In this document: positions 28,323-38,835 of the stretch, one piece after another
How positions within the stretch are numbered: position 1 is the stretch's first letter
Layout: each line of letters opens with the position of its first letter
Source of the DNA: Tepidimonas fonticaldi
GTDB lineage: Bacteria; Pseudomonadota; Gammaproteobacteria; Burkholderiales; Burkholderiaceae_C
Direction: 5' to 3'
DNA length: 64,000 nt
Assembly: GCF_007556755.1 (NCBI RefSeq)
Contig: NZ_VJOO01000011.1
Location: 17,669 to 81,668 of the forward strand
The notes under the pieces: model-generated
Told to the model about the DNA's origin: nothing
What the model saw: only the letters and a program-made list of their open reading frames with translations
Database searches by the model: none
Made by a program: the position numbers and the translations under genes

Positions 28323-29462
28323 ATGAAGCGCCACTGGCTGATCTTCTCCCAGACCGTCACCGTGCTGCTGGCCATCTGGTTCGTGGTGGCGACGCTCAAA
28401 CCGCACTGGCTGACCCAGCGGCCCTCGCTGTCGAGCGTGGTGCCGGTCTTCGAGGTCGGGCCCGACACGCGCAGCCCCACCATCGCCGGGGCCAGCCTGA
28501 GTGCCGCGGCGCGGGCGGCCGCTCCCGCGGTGGTGAGCATCAGCACGAGCAAGGCGGTGCGGCACCCGCATGCCCAGGAGCCGTGGTTCCGGTTCTTCTT
28601 TGGCGAACGGCCGGAATTCCAACCCCAGGCCGGGCTGGGATCGGGCGTGATCGTCAGCCCCGCCGGCTACATCCTGACCAACAACCATGTGGTCGAAGAG
28701 GCGGACGAGATCCTCGTGCAGCTCAGCGACGGCCGGCAGGCACCGGCCCAGGTCATCGGCACCGACCCCGATACCGATCTGGCGGTGCTGCGCATCGCCC
28801 TGCCCGATCTGCCGGTGATCGTGCTGGGGCGATCCGAATCGCTCGAGGTGGGCGACCGGGTGCTGGCCATCGGCAATCCGTTCGGCGTGGGCCAGACGGT
28901 GACGGCGGGCATCGTCAGTGCCTTGGGGCGCAGCCAGCTTGGCATCAACACCTTCGAAAACTTCATCCAGACCGATGCGGCGATCAACCCGGGCAACTCC
29001 GGCGGGGCGCTCGTGGACGCCGAGGGGCACCTGGTCGGCATCAACACGGCGATCTATTCCCGCTCGGGCGGCTCGATGGGCATCGGCTTTGCCATCCCGA
29101 TGGCGACGGCGCGGGAGGTGATGGAGGCCATCGTGCGCGACGGCGCCGTCACGCGCGGCTGGATCGGCGTCGAGCCGCAGGAGCTGACACCCGAGCTGGC
29201 CGAGCATTTTGGCGTGCCGCAGGCCAGCGGGGTGATCGTGACGGGCGTCCTGCAGGACGGGCCTGCGGCCAATGCCGGCATCCGCCCGGGGGATGTCATC
29301 GGCCGCGTCGAGCAGACGCCCATCCGGGATGTGGCGGGCCTGCTCGCCGCGGTGGCGGCGCTCAAACCCGGCACACCCGCCGAGCTGGAAGTACAGCGGC
29401 GAGACGGCGCGCGCACACTGACCGTCGTCCCCGCGCGCCGGCCGTCAGCCGCCGCGCGTTGA
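28323..29462 (+). CDS. degS: S1C serine protease, DegS-like (trypsin plus one PDZ)
   Basis: A 379-residue HtrA-family protease. One N-terminal membrane anchor (about 8-22), the catalytic triad (His in TNNHVVEE, Asp in DTDLAVL, Ser in NPGNSGGAL) and a single PDZ domain (about 275-365, with GVIVTGVLQDGPAANAGIRPGD) match DegS rather than the two-PDZ DegP/MucD. In E. coli, DegS cuts RseA to release sigma-E, and both rseA and rpoE are in this window. The ATG at 28323 is chosen over one 15 codons upstream because it directly precedes the anchor. It converges on tatC. Confidence 0.88.
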   Translation: MKRHWLIFSQTVTVLLAIWFVVATLKPHWLTQRPSLSSVVPVFEVGPDTRSPTIAGASLSAAARAAAPAVVSISTSKAVRHPHAQEPWFRFFFGERPEFQPQAGLGSGVIVSPAGYILTNNHVVEEADEILVQLSDGRQAPAQVIGTDPDTDLAVLRIALPDLPVIVLGRSESLEVGDRVLAIGNPFGVGQTVTAGIVSALGRSQLGINTFENFIQTDAAINPGNSGGALVDAEGHLVGINTAIYSRSGGSMGIGFAIPMATAREVMEAIVRDGAVTRGWIGVEPQELTPELAEHFGVPQASGVIVTGVLQDGPAANAGIRPGDVIGRVEQTPIRDVAGLLAAVAALKPGTPAELEVQRRDGARTLTVVPARRPSAAAR

Positions 29463-29467
29463 CGCGG

Positions 29468-30277
29468 TCACGACGACGAGGGGCCGTCGGTCGCGGAAGC
29501 GGTTTCGTCCGCTTCGGCGCTGGGTTTGCCGCGCGCGAACCAGCGCGCGCCGATGATGCCCAATTCGTACAGCAAACACATCGGGATGGCCAGCGCCAGC
29601 TGCGAAATCACGTCGGGCGGGGTGACCACCGCCGCGATGATGAAGGCCACGACGATGAAGTAGCCGCGAAAGGACTTGAGCTTCTCGATGGACACCATCT
29701 CGAAGCGGACCAACAGCATCACCACCACCGGGACCTGGAAGGCCAGACCGAAGGCCAGGTAGAGCGACAGAATCGCCTCCACGTAAGACGCGATGTCCGG
29801 CGTGGCGTTGACGCTGGCCGGGGTAAAGCCCTGGATGAAGGCGAACATCTTGTCCAGCACGAAAAACTGGACGAACGCGATGCCCAGGTAGGCCAGCAGG
29901 CTGCCGATGATGATGAGCGGCAGGGCAAAGCGCTTTTCGTGGCTGTACAGGCCCGGCGCGACGAACGCCCAGATCTGGTAGATGACCCAGGGCAGCGCCA
30001 GCAGCAGCCCCGCCATCATCAGAACCTTGAGCGGCACGAAAAACGGGGTGAACACCCCGACCGCGATGAGCTTGACATCCGGCGGCATGTGCGCCCGGAT
30101 CGGCACGGCGATCAGGTCGATCAGGCCGCTCGGGCCGGGCCAGATGGCGAGCAGCACCATGCACACCCCCACGCCCCCCAGGGCGTATAGGATGCGGTCG
30201 CGCAGTTCCATCAGGTGCGCGACGAACGGCTGCTCGGTGCCGGCGAGCTCGTCGGCGGAGTCTCGGGGATCGGCCAT
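29468..30277 (-). CDS. tatC: Sec-independent translocase protein TatC
   Basis: A 269-residue six-helix membrane protein that binds twin-arginine signal peptides. Conserved parts are QPFVAHLMELRDRI near the N-terminus, TPFFVPLKVLMMAGLLLALPWVIYQIWAFVAPGLY and the later VTPPDVISQLALAIPM. It is four bases downstream of tatB. Likely clients in this window include PetA, whose signal shows the RR pair. The C-terminal 25 residues are acidic and serine-rich, with no conserved motif. Confidence 0.97.
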   Translation of the reverse strand: MADPRDSADELAGTEQPFVAHLMELRDRILYALGGVGVCMVLLAIWPGPSGLIDLIAVPIRAHMPPDVKLIAVGVFTPFFVPLKVLMMAGLLLALPWVIYQIWAFVAPGLYSHEKRFALPLIIIGSLLAYLGIAFVQFFVLDKMFAFIQGFTPASVNATPDIASYVEAILSLYLAFGLAFQVPVVVMLLVRFEMVSIEKLKSFRGYFIVVAFIIAAVVTPPDVISQLALAIPMCLLYELGIIGARWFARGKPSAEADETASATDGPSSS

Positions 30278-30280
30278 GGA

Positions 30281-30781
30281 TCAGCGCAGGGGAGTCTTGG
30301 GACGGTAGCGCGCCACGCGCGCCGCGCCGGACAGGGCCCGGGTGCGCACGCCGGCGCGGGCCTTGTACCACTGGGGCACGGCCTGGCGCTTGAGGCGGAA
30401 GTTCTTTTTCGGCCGCCGATATTCGGGATAGACCGGCGCACCGATGGACGCCAGATCGTCGTAGGACGTCGATGCGCTCGACGACGATTGGCCTTCGAGC
30501 CCGGCCGTCACTTCGGACCATTCGCGCTCGAACTCGGCCGCGGTCGAGCTGACCTGCGTCTCGACGTCGCGGGCGGTCTTTTCGACCGCCTCTTTCATGC
30601 GCTTGAGCTCTTCGAGCTCGATGGTGCGGTTGACCTCGGCCTTGACCTCGGCCACATAGCGCTGCGCCTTGCCCAGCAGCGCGCCCACGGTGCGGGCCAC
30701 GCGCGGCAGCTTCTCGGGGCCGATGACGACGAGCGCCACGACCCCGATGAGGGCGAGCTTGGAGATACCGAGGTCGATCAT
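30281..30781 (-). CDS. tatB: Sec-independent translocase protein TatB
   Basis: A 166-residue protein with the N-terminal helix and hinge [21 protein letters not shown] then [21 protein letters not shown], the Tat A/B signature with the TatB-type Glu and Pro. An amphipathic and coiled helix covers residues 20-100, followed by a basic tail. It forms the receptor with TatC. Spacing is 16 bases from tatA and 3 from tatC, so all three are one unit. Confidence 0.95.
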   Translation of the reverse strand: MIDLGISKLALIGVVALVVIGPEKLPRVARTVGALLGKAQRYVAEVKAEVNRTIELEELKRMKEAVEKTARDVETQVSSTAAEFEREWSEVTAGLEGQSSSSASTSYDDLASIGAPVYPEYRRPKKNFRLKRQAVPQWYKARAGVRTRALSGAARVARYRPKTPLR

Positions 30782-30797
30782 GCGGGGGTGGCCGCGC

Positions 30798-31034
30798 TCA
30801 CGACTTGGTCTTGGCGTCGACGTCGATGGTGGTCTTTTCGGCCGCCTTGTCCTGTCCCACCTGCGCCGTGGCGGTGGACGACGACTCCGGCGCGCTGCCG
30901 TCGCGCATGCCGTCCTTGAAGCCCTTGACCGCGCTGCCCAGGTCGGACCCGATGTTCTTGAGCTTCTTGGTGCCGAAGACCAGCACCACGATCAGCAGGA
31001 CGACCAGCCAGTGCCAAATGGAAAAACTGCCCAT
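30798..31034 (-). CDS. tatA: Sec-independent translocase protein TatA
   Basis: A 78-residue pore-forming subunit. One short helix ([17 protein letters not shown]) is followed by the [21 protein letters not shown] amphipathic helix typical of TatA, then a short soluble tail. It is the first tat gene, 118 bases after hinT; that gap shows no clear promoter or terminator, only a GC-rich imperfect stem near 31090-31105. Confidence 0.96.
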   Translation of the reverse strand: MGSFSIWHWLVVLLIVVLVFGTKKLKNIGSDLGSAVKGFKDGMRDGSAPESSSTATAQVGQDKAAEKTTIDVDAKTKS

Positions 31035-31152
31035 GTTCTACTCCAACGACGGGGCAGCCGGCCCCGATGCCGTGTTTGATTCTACGCAGCGCCGGGGGTT
31101 CGCCCGGACGCGGGAATGCCGCGATTGTGCCCGAAAGGGCTCGGGGATGGGG

Positions 31153-31512
31153 TCAGCCCTTGCGCCAGGGGCGCGGGCCGCCGATGACGTGCACGTGCAG
31201 GTGGTGCACCTCCTGCCCGCCGTGCTCGCCGGTGTTGGCGACGATGCGAAACCCCCCTTCCGGGTACGGCTGGCAGCCCTGCTCCAGCGCCAGACGCGGG
31301 GCGAGCACCATCAGGCGGCCCATCAGGCGCTCGTGCTCGGCGGTCAACTGGGCCATGGACGGGATGTGCGCCTTGGGGACGATCAAAAAATGCACCGGCG
31401 CCCAGGGCTGAATGTCGTGGAAGGCGTACAGCTCGTCGTCTTCGTACACCTTGCGGCTGGGGATCTGGCCGGCGACGATCTTGCAAAAAATGCAGTTGGG
31501 GTCGTGCGACAT
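31153..31512 (-). CDS. hinT: HIT family nucleotide-binding protein (HinT-like)
   Basis: A 119-residue purine nucleoside phosphoramidase homologue. The histidine triad HLHVHVIGG lies near residues 99-107, and the N-terminal zinc-type residues appear in DPNCIFCKIVAGQIPSRKV. The fold and length match Hint. Its position between the his genes and tatABC is conserved in Burkholderiales, but no functional link with either is known. Confidence 0.94.
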   Translation of the reverse strand: MSHDPNCIFCKIVAGQIPSRKVYEDDELYAFHDIQPWAPVHFLIVPKAHIPSMAQLTAEHERLMGRLMVLAPRLALEQGCQPYPEGGFRIVANTGEHGGQEVHHLHVHVIGGPRPWRKG

Positions 31513-31545
31513 GGTCGGTCGGGTCGGGATCGGAAGGAGTGCGGA

Positions 31546-31908
31546 TCAGACGGGCATGGGCCGGCGGTCGTTCCAGTACAGAAAACCTTTGACCAACCGG
31601 TACAGGGACCAGACGGCCGCGGCGAGCAGAATCACCGCGCCCACCCCGAGGACGAGCGTGAGAAAGCCGAGCGCGGCCCACAGCAGGCTCCACCAGAAGG
31701 TGCGGATCTGCCAGGTGAAATGGCTCTCGTAGAGGGTGCCGGCGACATCCTCGCGCTTGACGTAGTTGACGATGATGCCCACGAGCGCGGTCACGGCGAC
31801 GAACCACGATGCCGCATAGAGGATGTAGACCGCCAGCGTCAGCCGGCGCAGGCTGGCGAGCTGCTCGGGCGTCTTGGGGGTGACGTCGATCACGGGCGGG
31901 GTCGACAT
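31546..31908 (-). CDS. Small membrane protein, DUF4870-like
   Basis: A 120-residue protein with three predicted helices (about 22-45, 70-86 and 88-104) and a cytoplasmic basic end. The segment LRRLTLAVYILYAASWFVA followed by TALVGIIVNYVKREDVAGTLYESH resembles the DUF4870 family. The ATG at 31908 follows a perfect AGGAGG, so the start is certain. It lies between hisE and hinT, where such a gene is often found in this order. Function unknown. Confidence 0.75.
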   Translation of the reverse strand: MSTPPVIDVTPKTPEQLASLRRLTLAVYILYAASWFVAVTALVGIIVNYVKREDVAGTLYESHFTWQIRTFWWSLLWAALGFLTLVLGVGAVILLAAAVWSLYRLVKGFLYWNDRRPMPV

Positions 31909-31930
31909 GGGCGCCTCCTGCAGGTCGGGC

Positions 31931-32329
31931 TCAGGGTTGGGGGAGCGGGGACTGCGCCTCGGCCTCGCGCGCGCGGGCCTTGCGCAGGGCTTTTTCTTCC
32001 AGCCCGGACAGGCCCTCGCGGCGCGCCAGCTCGGCCACCACATCGGCCGGCCCAAGGCCGAAATGCGCCAGCGCGATCAGGCTGTGGAACCAGAGGTCGG
32101 CCACCTCGCCCACGAACGCCTGCGCGCTGCCGGCACCGTGCTGCAGGTCCTTGGCGGCCATCACGGCCTCGCCCGCCTCCTCGGCGATTTTTTTCAGAAA
32201 GGCATCCGGCCCCTTGTGCAGCAGGCGCGCGACGTAGCTGCGCTCGGGGTCGCCCCCGGCGGCCGGCTTGCGGCTGTCGATGACGGCGGCCAGGCGCAGC
32301 AGGGTGTCGAGCGGCGGGATGTCGGTCAT
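31931..32329 (-). CDS. hisE: Phosphoribosyl-ATP pyrophosphatase HisE
   Basis: A 132-residue enzyme for the second step of histidine synthesis, hydrolysing PR-ATP to PR-AMP. Metal-binding acidic motifs of the MazG-like fold are [16 protein letters not shown] and [15 protein letters not shown]. It is a separate gene from hisI (2-base gap), as in most betaproteobacteria, whereas E. coli has the two fused. The C-terminal 25 residues are a non-conserved acidic and proline tail. Confidence 0.94.
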   Translation of the reverse strand: MTDIPPLDTLLRLAAVIDSRKPAAGGDPERSYVARLLHKGPDAFLKKIAEEAGEAVMAAKDLQHGAGSAQAFVGEVADLWFHSLIALAHFGLGPADVVAELARREGLSGLEEKALRKARAREAEAQSPLPQP

Positions 32330-32331
32330 GG

Positions 32332-32730
32332 TCAGCGGTAGATGGATTGCGGATCCTTGAGCACGGGATCGACGGCCTGCCACTCGCCGCGCTGCGTGTC
32401 CAGGCGCTGATAAAAGCAACTGTGGCGCCCGGTGTGGCAGGCGATGCTCGGCTCGTGGCCCAGTTGCGTCACCTGCAGCAGCACCACGTCGTCGTCGCAG
32501 TCGAGGCGGATTTCGTGCACCTGCTGCACATGGCCGGATTCCTCCCCCTTGTACCACAGGCGGCCGCGCGAGCGGCTGTAGTAGACGGCGCGGCCCAGTT
32601 CGGCGGTCTTTTGCAGGGCCTCGCGATTCATCCAGGCGAACATCAGCACGTCGCCAGTCCCGCGCTCCTGGGCGATCACGGGCACCAGGCCCTGCGCGTC
32701 CCATTTGATGCGATCGAGCCAGTCAGCCAT
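32332..32730 (-). CDS. hisI: Phosphoribosyl-AMP cyclohydrolase HisI
   Basis: A 132-residue metalloenzyme that opens the adenine ring of PR-AMP. Visible motifs are [13 protein letters not shown], the tandem DCDDD metal site and the cysteine cluster [16 protein letters not shown]. The ATG at 32730 follows GGAGGTGA with a five-base spacer, so it is preferred over the GTG at 32739, which overlaps the hisF stop. It is the last-but-one his gene of the run. Confidence 0.95.
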   Translation of the reverse strand: MADWLDRIKWDAQGLVPVIAQERGTGDVLMFAWMNREALQKTAELGRAVYYSRSRGRLWYKGEESGHVQQVHEIRLDCDDDVVLLQVTQLGHEPSIACHTGRHSCFYQRLDTQRGEWQAVDPVLKDPQSIYR

Positions 32731-32735
32731 GCCGC

Positions 32736-33536
<801 letters not shown>

Positions 33537-33538
33537 CG

Positions 33539-34279
33539 TCAGGCGCCCACGCCGTCGACGAGGCGGACCGCCGCGGCGTAGTCCAGGTCGCCGCTGTAGA
33601 TGGCGCGGCCGCAGATGACGCCCTCCACGCCTTCGGACTCGACCTCGCACAGCCGACGGACATCGTCCAGGTTGGACAGCCCGCCCGAGGCGATGACCGG
33701 GATGGACAGGGCCTGCGCCAGCCGCACCGTGGCCTCGATGTTGATGCCGGTGAGCATGCCGTCGCGGCCAATGTCGGTGTAGATGACGGACTCGACACCG
33801 TAGTCCTCGAACTTGCGCGCGAGGTCCACCACCTCGTGGCCGGTCAGCTTGCTCCAGCCGTCGGTGGCGACTTTGCCGTCCTTGGCGTCCAGCCCGACGA
33901 TGATGTGTCCCCCAAACGCCGTGCAGGCGTCCTGCAGGAAGCCGGGGTTCTTGACCGCCGCGGTGCCGATGATGACGTAGCGCAGGCCGGCGTCCAGGTA
34001 GCGCTCGATGGTGTCGAGGTCGCGGATGCCGCCGCCGAGCTGCACATCGACTTCGTCGCCGACCTCGCGCAGGATGCTGCGGATGGCGGCTTCGTTGCGG
34101 GGTTTGCCGGCGAATGCGCCATTGAGGTCCACCAGGTGCAGGCGGCGCGCGCCCTGCTCGACCCAGTGGCGGGCCATGGCGGCGGGGTCGTCGCTGAACA
34201 CGGTGGACTGGTCCATGTCGCCTTGCTTGAGGCGCACGCATTGACCGTCTTTCAGGTCGATGGCAGGAATCAGCAGCAT
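33539..34279 (-). CDS. hisA: ProFAR isomerase HisA
   Basis: A 246-residue TIM-barrel Amadori isomerase. It begins [21 protein letters not shown], with catalytic Asp in AIDLKDG and the second one in [12 protein letters not shown]. Phosphate loops [11 protein letters not shown] and [10 protein letters not shown] mirror those of HisF, its paralogue and downstream neighbour. It lies 20 bases after hisH. The length is standard. Confidence 0.97.
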   Translation of the reverse strand: MLLIPAIDLKDGQCVRLKQGDMDQSTVFSDDPAAMARHWVEQGARRLHLVDLNGAFAGKPRNEAAIRSILREVGDEVDVQLGGGIRDLDTIERYLDAGLRYVIIGTAAVKNPGFLQDACTAFGGHIIVGLDAKDGKVATDGWSKLTGHEVVDLARKFEDYGVESVIYTDIGRDGMLTGINIEATVRLAQALSIPVIASGGLSNLDDVRRLCEVESEGVEGVICGRAIYSGDLDYAAAVRLVDGVGA

Positions 34280-34299
34280 GGCTCGTCGGGGGTGGGGCT

Positions 34300-34992
34300 T
34301 CAGGGGTTCCAGTGCAGGAAGTTGCGGTACAGCGCCAACCCCTGGGCCGAGCTTTTTTCGGGGTGGAACTGGGTGGCGAACAGGTTGTCGCGCGCGATGG
34401 CGCTGGCAAAGCGCACGCCGTACTCGGTCATACCGGCGGCATGGGCCGGGTCGGCCGGATGGGCGTGGTAGCTGTGCACGAAATAATAGTAACTGCCGTC
34501 CGGGATGCCGGCCCACAGCGGATGGGGCGCGGGCCGCTCGGCAGCGCCGTGCTCGAAGCCGTACCAGACCCGGTTCCAGCCCATCTGCGGCACCTTGAAG
34601 CGGCTGCCATCGGGCTGACTCTGGCCCTCCAGGCGAAACCGAACCACCTGACCGGGGATCAGGCCCAGGCCGGCAGTGTCGCCTTCCTCGGAGTGCTCCA
34701 GCAGCATCTGCATGCCGACGCACACCCCGAACAGCGGCTTGGTGGCCGCGGCGTGCAGGACCGCCTCGCGCAGGCCGCTGCGCTCCAGCTCGGCCATGCA
34801 GTCGGGCATGGCGCCCTGCCCCGGCAGCACGACGCGGTGCGCATCGCGCACCACCTGCGGACTGGCGGTCACGACCACCTCGACATGGTCGGTGGCCAGC
34901 GCCGCATGGATGACCGCCTGCGCCACCGAGCGCAGATTGCCCATGCCGTAGTCGACGACCGCAACCGTCTCGCGCCTGACCGGAATGTTCAT
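34300..34992 (-). CDS. hisH: Imidazole glycerol phosphate synthase glutaminase subunit HisH
   Basis: A 230-residue class I glutamine amidotransferase that feeds ammonia to HisF. The triad shows Cys in [17 protein letters not shown] and His-Glu in [10 protein letters not shown]. The oxyanion segment is [11 protein letters not shown]. It begins with the usual [16 protein letters not shown] after eleven extra residues. It lies 32 bases after hisB, a gap with no obvious ribosome-binding site. Confidence 0.96.
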   Translation of the reverse strand: MNIPVRRETVAVVDYGMGNLRSVAQAVIHAALATDHVEVVVTASPQVVRDAHRVVLPGQGAMPDCMAELERSGLREAVLHAAATKPLFGVCVGMQMLLEHSEEGDTAGLGLIPGQVVRFRLEGQSQPDGSRFKVPQMGWNRVWYGFEHGAAERPAPHPLWAGIPDGSYYYFVHSYHAHPADPAHAAGMTEYGVRFASAIARDNLFATQFHPEKSSAQGLALYRNFLHWNP

Positions 34993-35024
34993 CGTGGTGG
35001 GGGGAGATTCGGCGTGCACTGGCC

Positions 35025-35642
35025 TCACAGGCTGCCCTTGGTCGAGGGGATGGCATCCCCCAGCCGGGGGTCGCGCTCCAGCGCGGCCCGCAGGGCGCGC
35101 GCAAAGGCCTTGAAGATGGTCTCGCACTGGTGGTGCGCGTTGTGGCCCTTGAGGTTGTCGATGTGCAGCGTCACGCCGGCGTGGTTGACGAAGCCCCGAA
35201 AAAACTCGTAGACGAGCTGGGTGTCGAGCTGGCCGATCATACCGGCCGTGAAGCGCACGTCCATGTGCAGGCCCGGACGGCCGGAAAAATCCACCACGAC
35301 GCGCGACAGCGCCTCGTCCAGCGGCACGTAGGCGTGGCCGTAACGGCGGATGCCGCGCTTGTCACCGACCGCGCGCGCCACCGCCTGCCCGAGGGTGATG
35401 CCGACGTCCTCCACCGTGTGGTGGCCGTCGATGTGCAGGTCGCCGCGGCACTCGATCTCCAGATCGATCAGCCCATGGCGGGCGATCTGGTCCAGCATGT
35501 GGTCGAAAAAGCCGATGCCGGTGTCCAGCCGGGCGCGGCCGGTGCCGTCGAGGTCCACGCGCACGCGGATCTGGGTCTCGGCCGTCACGCGCTGGACGTC
35601 CGCGGTGCGGGCGGCGGCGCTGGGAGCAGGCAGGGTGGTCAT
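35025..35642 (-). CDS. hisB: Imidazoleglycerol-phosphate dehydratase HisB
   Basis: A 205-residue monofunctional dehydratase. The metal-binding repeats are visible as [41 protein letters not shown] and [20 protein letters not shown]. There is no HAD phosphatase half as in E. coli HisB, so histidinol-phosphatase must come from another gene. The first 13 residues are a non-conserved Ala-rich lead. The ATG overlaps the hisC stop (ATGA). Confidence 0.97.
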   Translation of the reverse strand: MTTLPAPSAAARTADVQRVTAETQIRVRVDLDGTGRARLDTGIGFFDHMLDQIARHGLIDLEIECRGDLHIDGHHTVEDVGITLGQAVARAVGDKRGIRRYGHAYVPLDEALSRVVVDFSGRPGLHMDVRFTAGMIGQLDTQLVYEFFRGFVNHAGVTLHIDNLKGHNAHHQCETIFKAFARALRAALERDPRLGDAIPSTKGSL

Positions 35643-36736
35643 AGCGATGGCGGCAGCGCCGCGAGCAGCGCCTCGTTCTCGGCGGGCGTGCCCACGGTCA
35701 GCCGCAAGCAGTTGGCAAGCATCGGGTGCATTGTAGAAACATTCTTCACGAGGACGCCACGCGCGCGCAGGCCGGCGAACGCCTTGGCGGCGTCGGGCAC
35801 GCGCACGAGGATCATGTTCGCCTCGCTGGGGTAGGGCTGCACGCCGGGCAACGCGGCCAGGGCGCGCATCAGCCGCTGCCGCTCGGCCCGGATCGCCGCG
35901 GCCTGTTCGGCAAACACGTCGGCGTGCTCCAGCGCGAACAGCGCGCACTCGGCATTGAGGGCGCTGACGTTGTACGGCGGGCGCACCTTGTCGATCTGCG
36001 CCACGAGCGGCGCGGCCCCGATCAGGTAGCCCAAGCGCACCCCGGCCAGGCCAAACTTGGACAGTGTGCGCATGACCAGCACATGTCCGTGCGCCGCCGG
36101 GTCGGCGCGCCATTCGTCCAGCCAGGTGTGGCTGGCAAAGGGCTGGTAGGCCTCGTCCATGACGACCAGCCCCCCCACCGCGCCGGCGGCAGCGATCAGC
36201 CGCCGGATCACGGCCGGATCCCAGCAGTTGGCGGTCGGGTTGTTGGGATAGGCCAGGTAGGTGATGGCCGGTCGCACCCGGGCGATGGCCTCGAGCATCG
36301 CCGCCTCGTCGAGCGCAAAGTCGGGCGCCAGCGGCACGCCGTGGAAGGCCAGCCCCTGCAACTGCGCGCTCATGGCGTACATCACGAAGCCCGGCACCGG
36401 CGCAAGGATGGCGGCGCCCGGCCGGTCGCAGGCCATCGCCAGCAGGCTGATCAGCTCGTCCGAGCCGTTGCCCAGCATGAGCGCCGCGCCCGCGGGCAGC
36501 CCGACGTGCGCCGCCAGCGCGCGTTTGAGGTCCTCGATGCGCGAGCCCGGGTAGCGGTTGACGGCCACCGCCCCCAGCCGTTGGCCGAGCGCGTGTTGCA
36601 ACGCCTCGGGCAGCGGGTAGGGGTTTTCCATCGCATCCAGCTTGATCAGGCCGGTCGCGTCCTGAATGGCATAGGCATGCATGCCCTGCACGTCCTGGCG
36701 GATGCGCTGCAGCGCGGCCTCCAGCAACGGGTTCAT
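35639..36736 (-). CDS. hisC: Histidinol-phosphate aminotransferase HisC
   Basis: A 365-residue PLP enzyme of fold type I. The N-terminal [14 protein letters not shown] is the family start, PNNPTANCW holds the substrate/PLP Asn, and VMDEAYQPF has the PLP Asp and Tyr. The Schiff-base lysine is in [19 protein letters not shown] overlaps link it to hisD before it and hisB after it, so translation through the three is coupled. Confidence 0.97.
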   Translation of the reverse strand: MNPLLEAALQRIRQDVQGMHAYAIQDATGLIKLDAMENPYPLPEALQHALGQRLGAVAVNRYPGSRIEDLKRALAAHVGLPAGAALMLGNGSDELISLLAMACDRPGAAILAPVPGFVMYAMSAQLQGLAFHGVPLAPDFALDEAAMLEAIARVRPAITYLAYPNNPTANCWDPAVIRRLIAAAGAVGGLVVMDEAYQPFASHTWLDEWRADPAAHGHVLVMRTLSKFGLAGVRLGYLIGAAPLVAQIDKVRPPYNVSALNAECALFALEHADVFAEQAAAIRAERQRLMRALAALPGVQPYPSEANMILVRVPDAAKAFAGLRARGVLVKNVSTMHPMLANCLRLTVGTPAENEALLAALPPSL

Positions 36737-38076
36737 GCCGCACCCTCCTCGCGCAGGCGCAGCTCGGCAGCGCGCGCGTGGGCGGTCAGGCCCTCGCCGT
36801 GCGCCAGCACCGACGCGATGCGGCCCAGCGTCTGCGCCCCCTCGGCGCTGACCTCGATCAGGCTGGAGCGCTTTTGAAAGTCGTACACCCCCAGCGGGCT
36901 GGAAAAGCGCGCCGTGCCGCTGGTAGGCAGCACATGGTTGGGGCCGGCGCAGTAGTCGCCCAGGCTCTCGCTGGTGTAGGCGCCCAGGAAGATGGCCCCC
37001 GCGTGGCGCAGCAGCGGCTCCCAGCGGTGCGGCTCGCGGCTGGCGATCTCCAGGTGCTCGGGCGCGATGCGGTTGCTCAGCGCGCAGGCCTCCTCCATGC
37101 TGCGGGTGCGGATCAGCGCGCCCCGGCCCTCGAGGCTGCGCACGATGATGTCCGCACGCGGCATCGTTGGCAGCAGCCGGTCAATGGCGGCCTGCACCGC
37201 ATCCAGATAGGCCGTGTCCGGGCACAGCAGAATGGACTGCGCCAACTCGTCGTGCTCGGCCTGGCTGAACAGGTCCATCGCCACCCAGTCCGGCGGCGTG
37301 GTGCCGTCGGCGAGCACCAGGATTTCGCTCGGCCCGGCGATCATGTCGATGCCGACGGTGCCAAAAACATGCTTCTTGGCGCTGGCGACGTAGGCGTTGC
37401 CCGGGCCGGTGATCTTGTCCACCTGGGGAATGGTCGCCGTGCCATAGGCCAGCGCCGCCACGGCCTGCGCCCCGCCAATGGCAAACGCGCGGCTCACCCC
37501 CGCGACGTGCGCAGCGGCCAGCACCAGCGGGTTGCGCTCGCCGCGCGGGGTCGGCACGACCATCACGATCTCCGGCACGCCGGCGACGTGCGCGGGGATG
37601 GCGTTCATCAACACGCTGGACGGATAGGCGGCCTTGCCGCCCGGCACATAGATGCCGACACGGTCCAGCGGCGTGACTTTTTGGCCGAGCAGCGTGCCGT
37701 CGGCATCGCGGACCTGCCACGAGCGGCCGCAGGCCTCGAGCTGCGCCTCGTGGTAGCGGCGCACGCGCGCGGCGGCCTGCTGCAGTGCCTCGCGCTGGTC
37801 GGCGGGGATGGCTTCGAAGGCGGCGCGCAACACATCGGTGCCCAGCTCCAGGTCGGCCATGCGCTCGGCCTCCACCGCGTCGAACCGGCGGGTGTACTCC
37901 AGCACCGCCGCATCGCCCCGGGCCCGCACGTCGGCCAGGATGGCCGCCACGCGGGATTCGATCGCCGCATCGGTGTCCGCCGACCAATGCAGGCGGGCCG
38001 CAAAACGCGCTTCGAAGTCGGTATCGGCGGTATCCAGCCGCAGGGGCCGGGCTCGGGGGGTGTCGGCAGCAGTCAT
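36733..38076 (-). CDS. hisD: Histidinol dehydrogenase HisD
   Basis: A 447-residue zinc enzyme that performs the last two oxidations to histidine. Visible parts are [29 protein letters not shown], split around the NAD site, then [31 protein letters not shown] and the zinc-site QAEHDELAQ. The ATG at 38076 is chosen; a GTG two codons earlier is possible. It lies 78 bases after hisG and overlaps hisC. Confidence 0.97.
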   Translation of the reverse strand: MTAADTPRARPLRLDTADTDFEARFAARLHWSADTDAAIESRVAAILADVRARGDAAVLEYTRRFDAVEAERMADLELGTDVLRAAFEAIPADQREALQQAAARVRRYHEAQLEACGRSWQVRDADGTLLGQKVTPLDRVGIYVPGGKAAYPSSVLMNAIPAHVAGVPEIVMVVPTPRGERNPLVLAAAHVAGVSRAFAIGGAQAVAALAYGTATIPQVDKITGPGNAYVASAKKHVFGTVGIDMIAGPSEILVLADGTTPPDWVAMDLFSQAEHDELAQSILLCPDTAYLDAVQAAIDRLLPTMPRADIIVRSLEGRGALIRTRSMEEACALSNRIAPEHLEIASREPHRWEPLLRHAGAIFLGAYTSESLGDYCAGPNHVLPTSGTARFSSPLGVYDFQKRSSLIEVSAEGAQTLGRIASVLAHGEGLTAHARAAELRLREEGAA

Positions 38077-38154
38077 GGGCACGATTGTCGCAGCACAGCG
38101 GGGAAAGCGGGGCCGCCCGCGCGGCCTGCAGGCGGCGGCGGTGGGGTCAGCCGC

Positions 38155-38835
38155 TCAGGCGGCGGGTGCCGCCACCGCCTGCGCGAAGGCATCCAGAATG
38201 GGACGGATGAGCGCGCGCTTGAGTTTGAGCGAGGTCGGCCGCACCACGAGCTGCGAGGAAATGTCCATGATGCGCTCGACCTCCACCAGCCGGTTGGCCT
38301 TGAGCGTGTTGCCGGTGGACACCAGGTCCACGATGGCGTCGGCCAGCCCGGTCAGCGGCGCCAGCTCCATGCTGCCGTAGAGCTTGATCAGATCCACATG
38401 CACGCCCTTGCTGGCAAAAAACTCGCGCGCGATGGCGACGTATTTGGTCGCGACACGCAGGCGCGCGCCCTGGCGCACGGCGCGCACATAGTCGAAGTCC
38501 GCCGGGACGGCCACGCTCATGCGGCAGCGGGCGATGCCCAAATCCAGCGGCCGGTACAGCCCCACCTGGGCCGCGTCGCCCCAGGCGGCCTCGTGCTCGA
38601 TCAGCGTGTCCTTGCCGCACACGCCCAGGTCGGCGCCACCGTGCTCCACATAGGTCGGCACGTCGGTGGCGCGCACCAGGACCACGCGCACCTCGGGCCG
38701 GTTGGTGGGCAGGATCAGCTTGCGCGAGGTTTCGGGGTCTTCCAGCACCTCGATGCCGGCGGCGCGCAGCAGGGGCAGCGTCTCCTCGAAGATGCGGCCC
38801 TTGGACAGGGCCAAGGTGACGGTTTCGGCGCTCAT
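38155..38835 (-). CDS. hisG: ATP phosphoribosyltransferase HisG (short form)
   Basis: A 226-residue catalytic subunit for the first step of histidine synthesis. It begins [20 protein letters not shown] and has [12 protein letters not shown] and the PRPP-binding loop [14 protein letters not shown]. It lacks the roughly 80-residue C-terminal regulatory domain of the long form, so by family knowledge it should need HisZ for activity and histidine feedback. No hisZ is in this window. Its ATG overlaps the murA stop. Confidence 0.96.
   Translation of the reverse strand: MSAETVTLALSKGRIFEETLPLLRAAGIEVLEDPETSRKLILPTNRPEVRVVLVRATDVPTYVEHGGADLGVCGKDTLIEHEAAWGDAAQVGLYRPLDLGIARCRMSVAVPADFDYVRAVRQGARLRVATKYVAIAREFFASKGVHVDLIKLYGSMELAPLTGLADAIVDLVSTGNTLKANRLVEVERIMDISSQLVVRPTSLKLKRALIRPILDAFAQAVAAPAA

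Noticed and set aside
35025..38835. His leader peptide or attenuator for the histidine genes
   Set aside because: The his genes lie inside a longer run after murA, and no short His-rich leader frame or attenuator hairpin precedes hisG.
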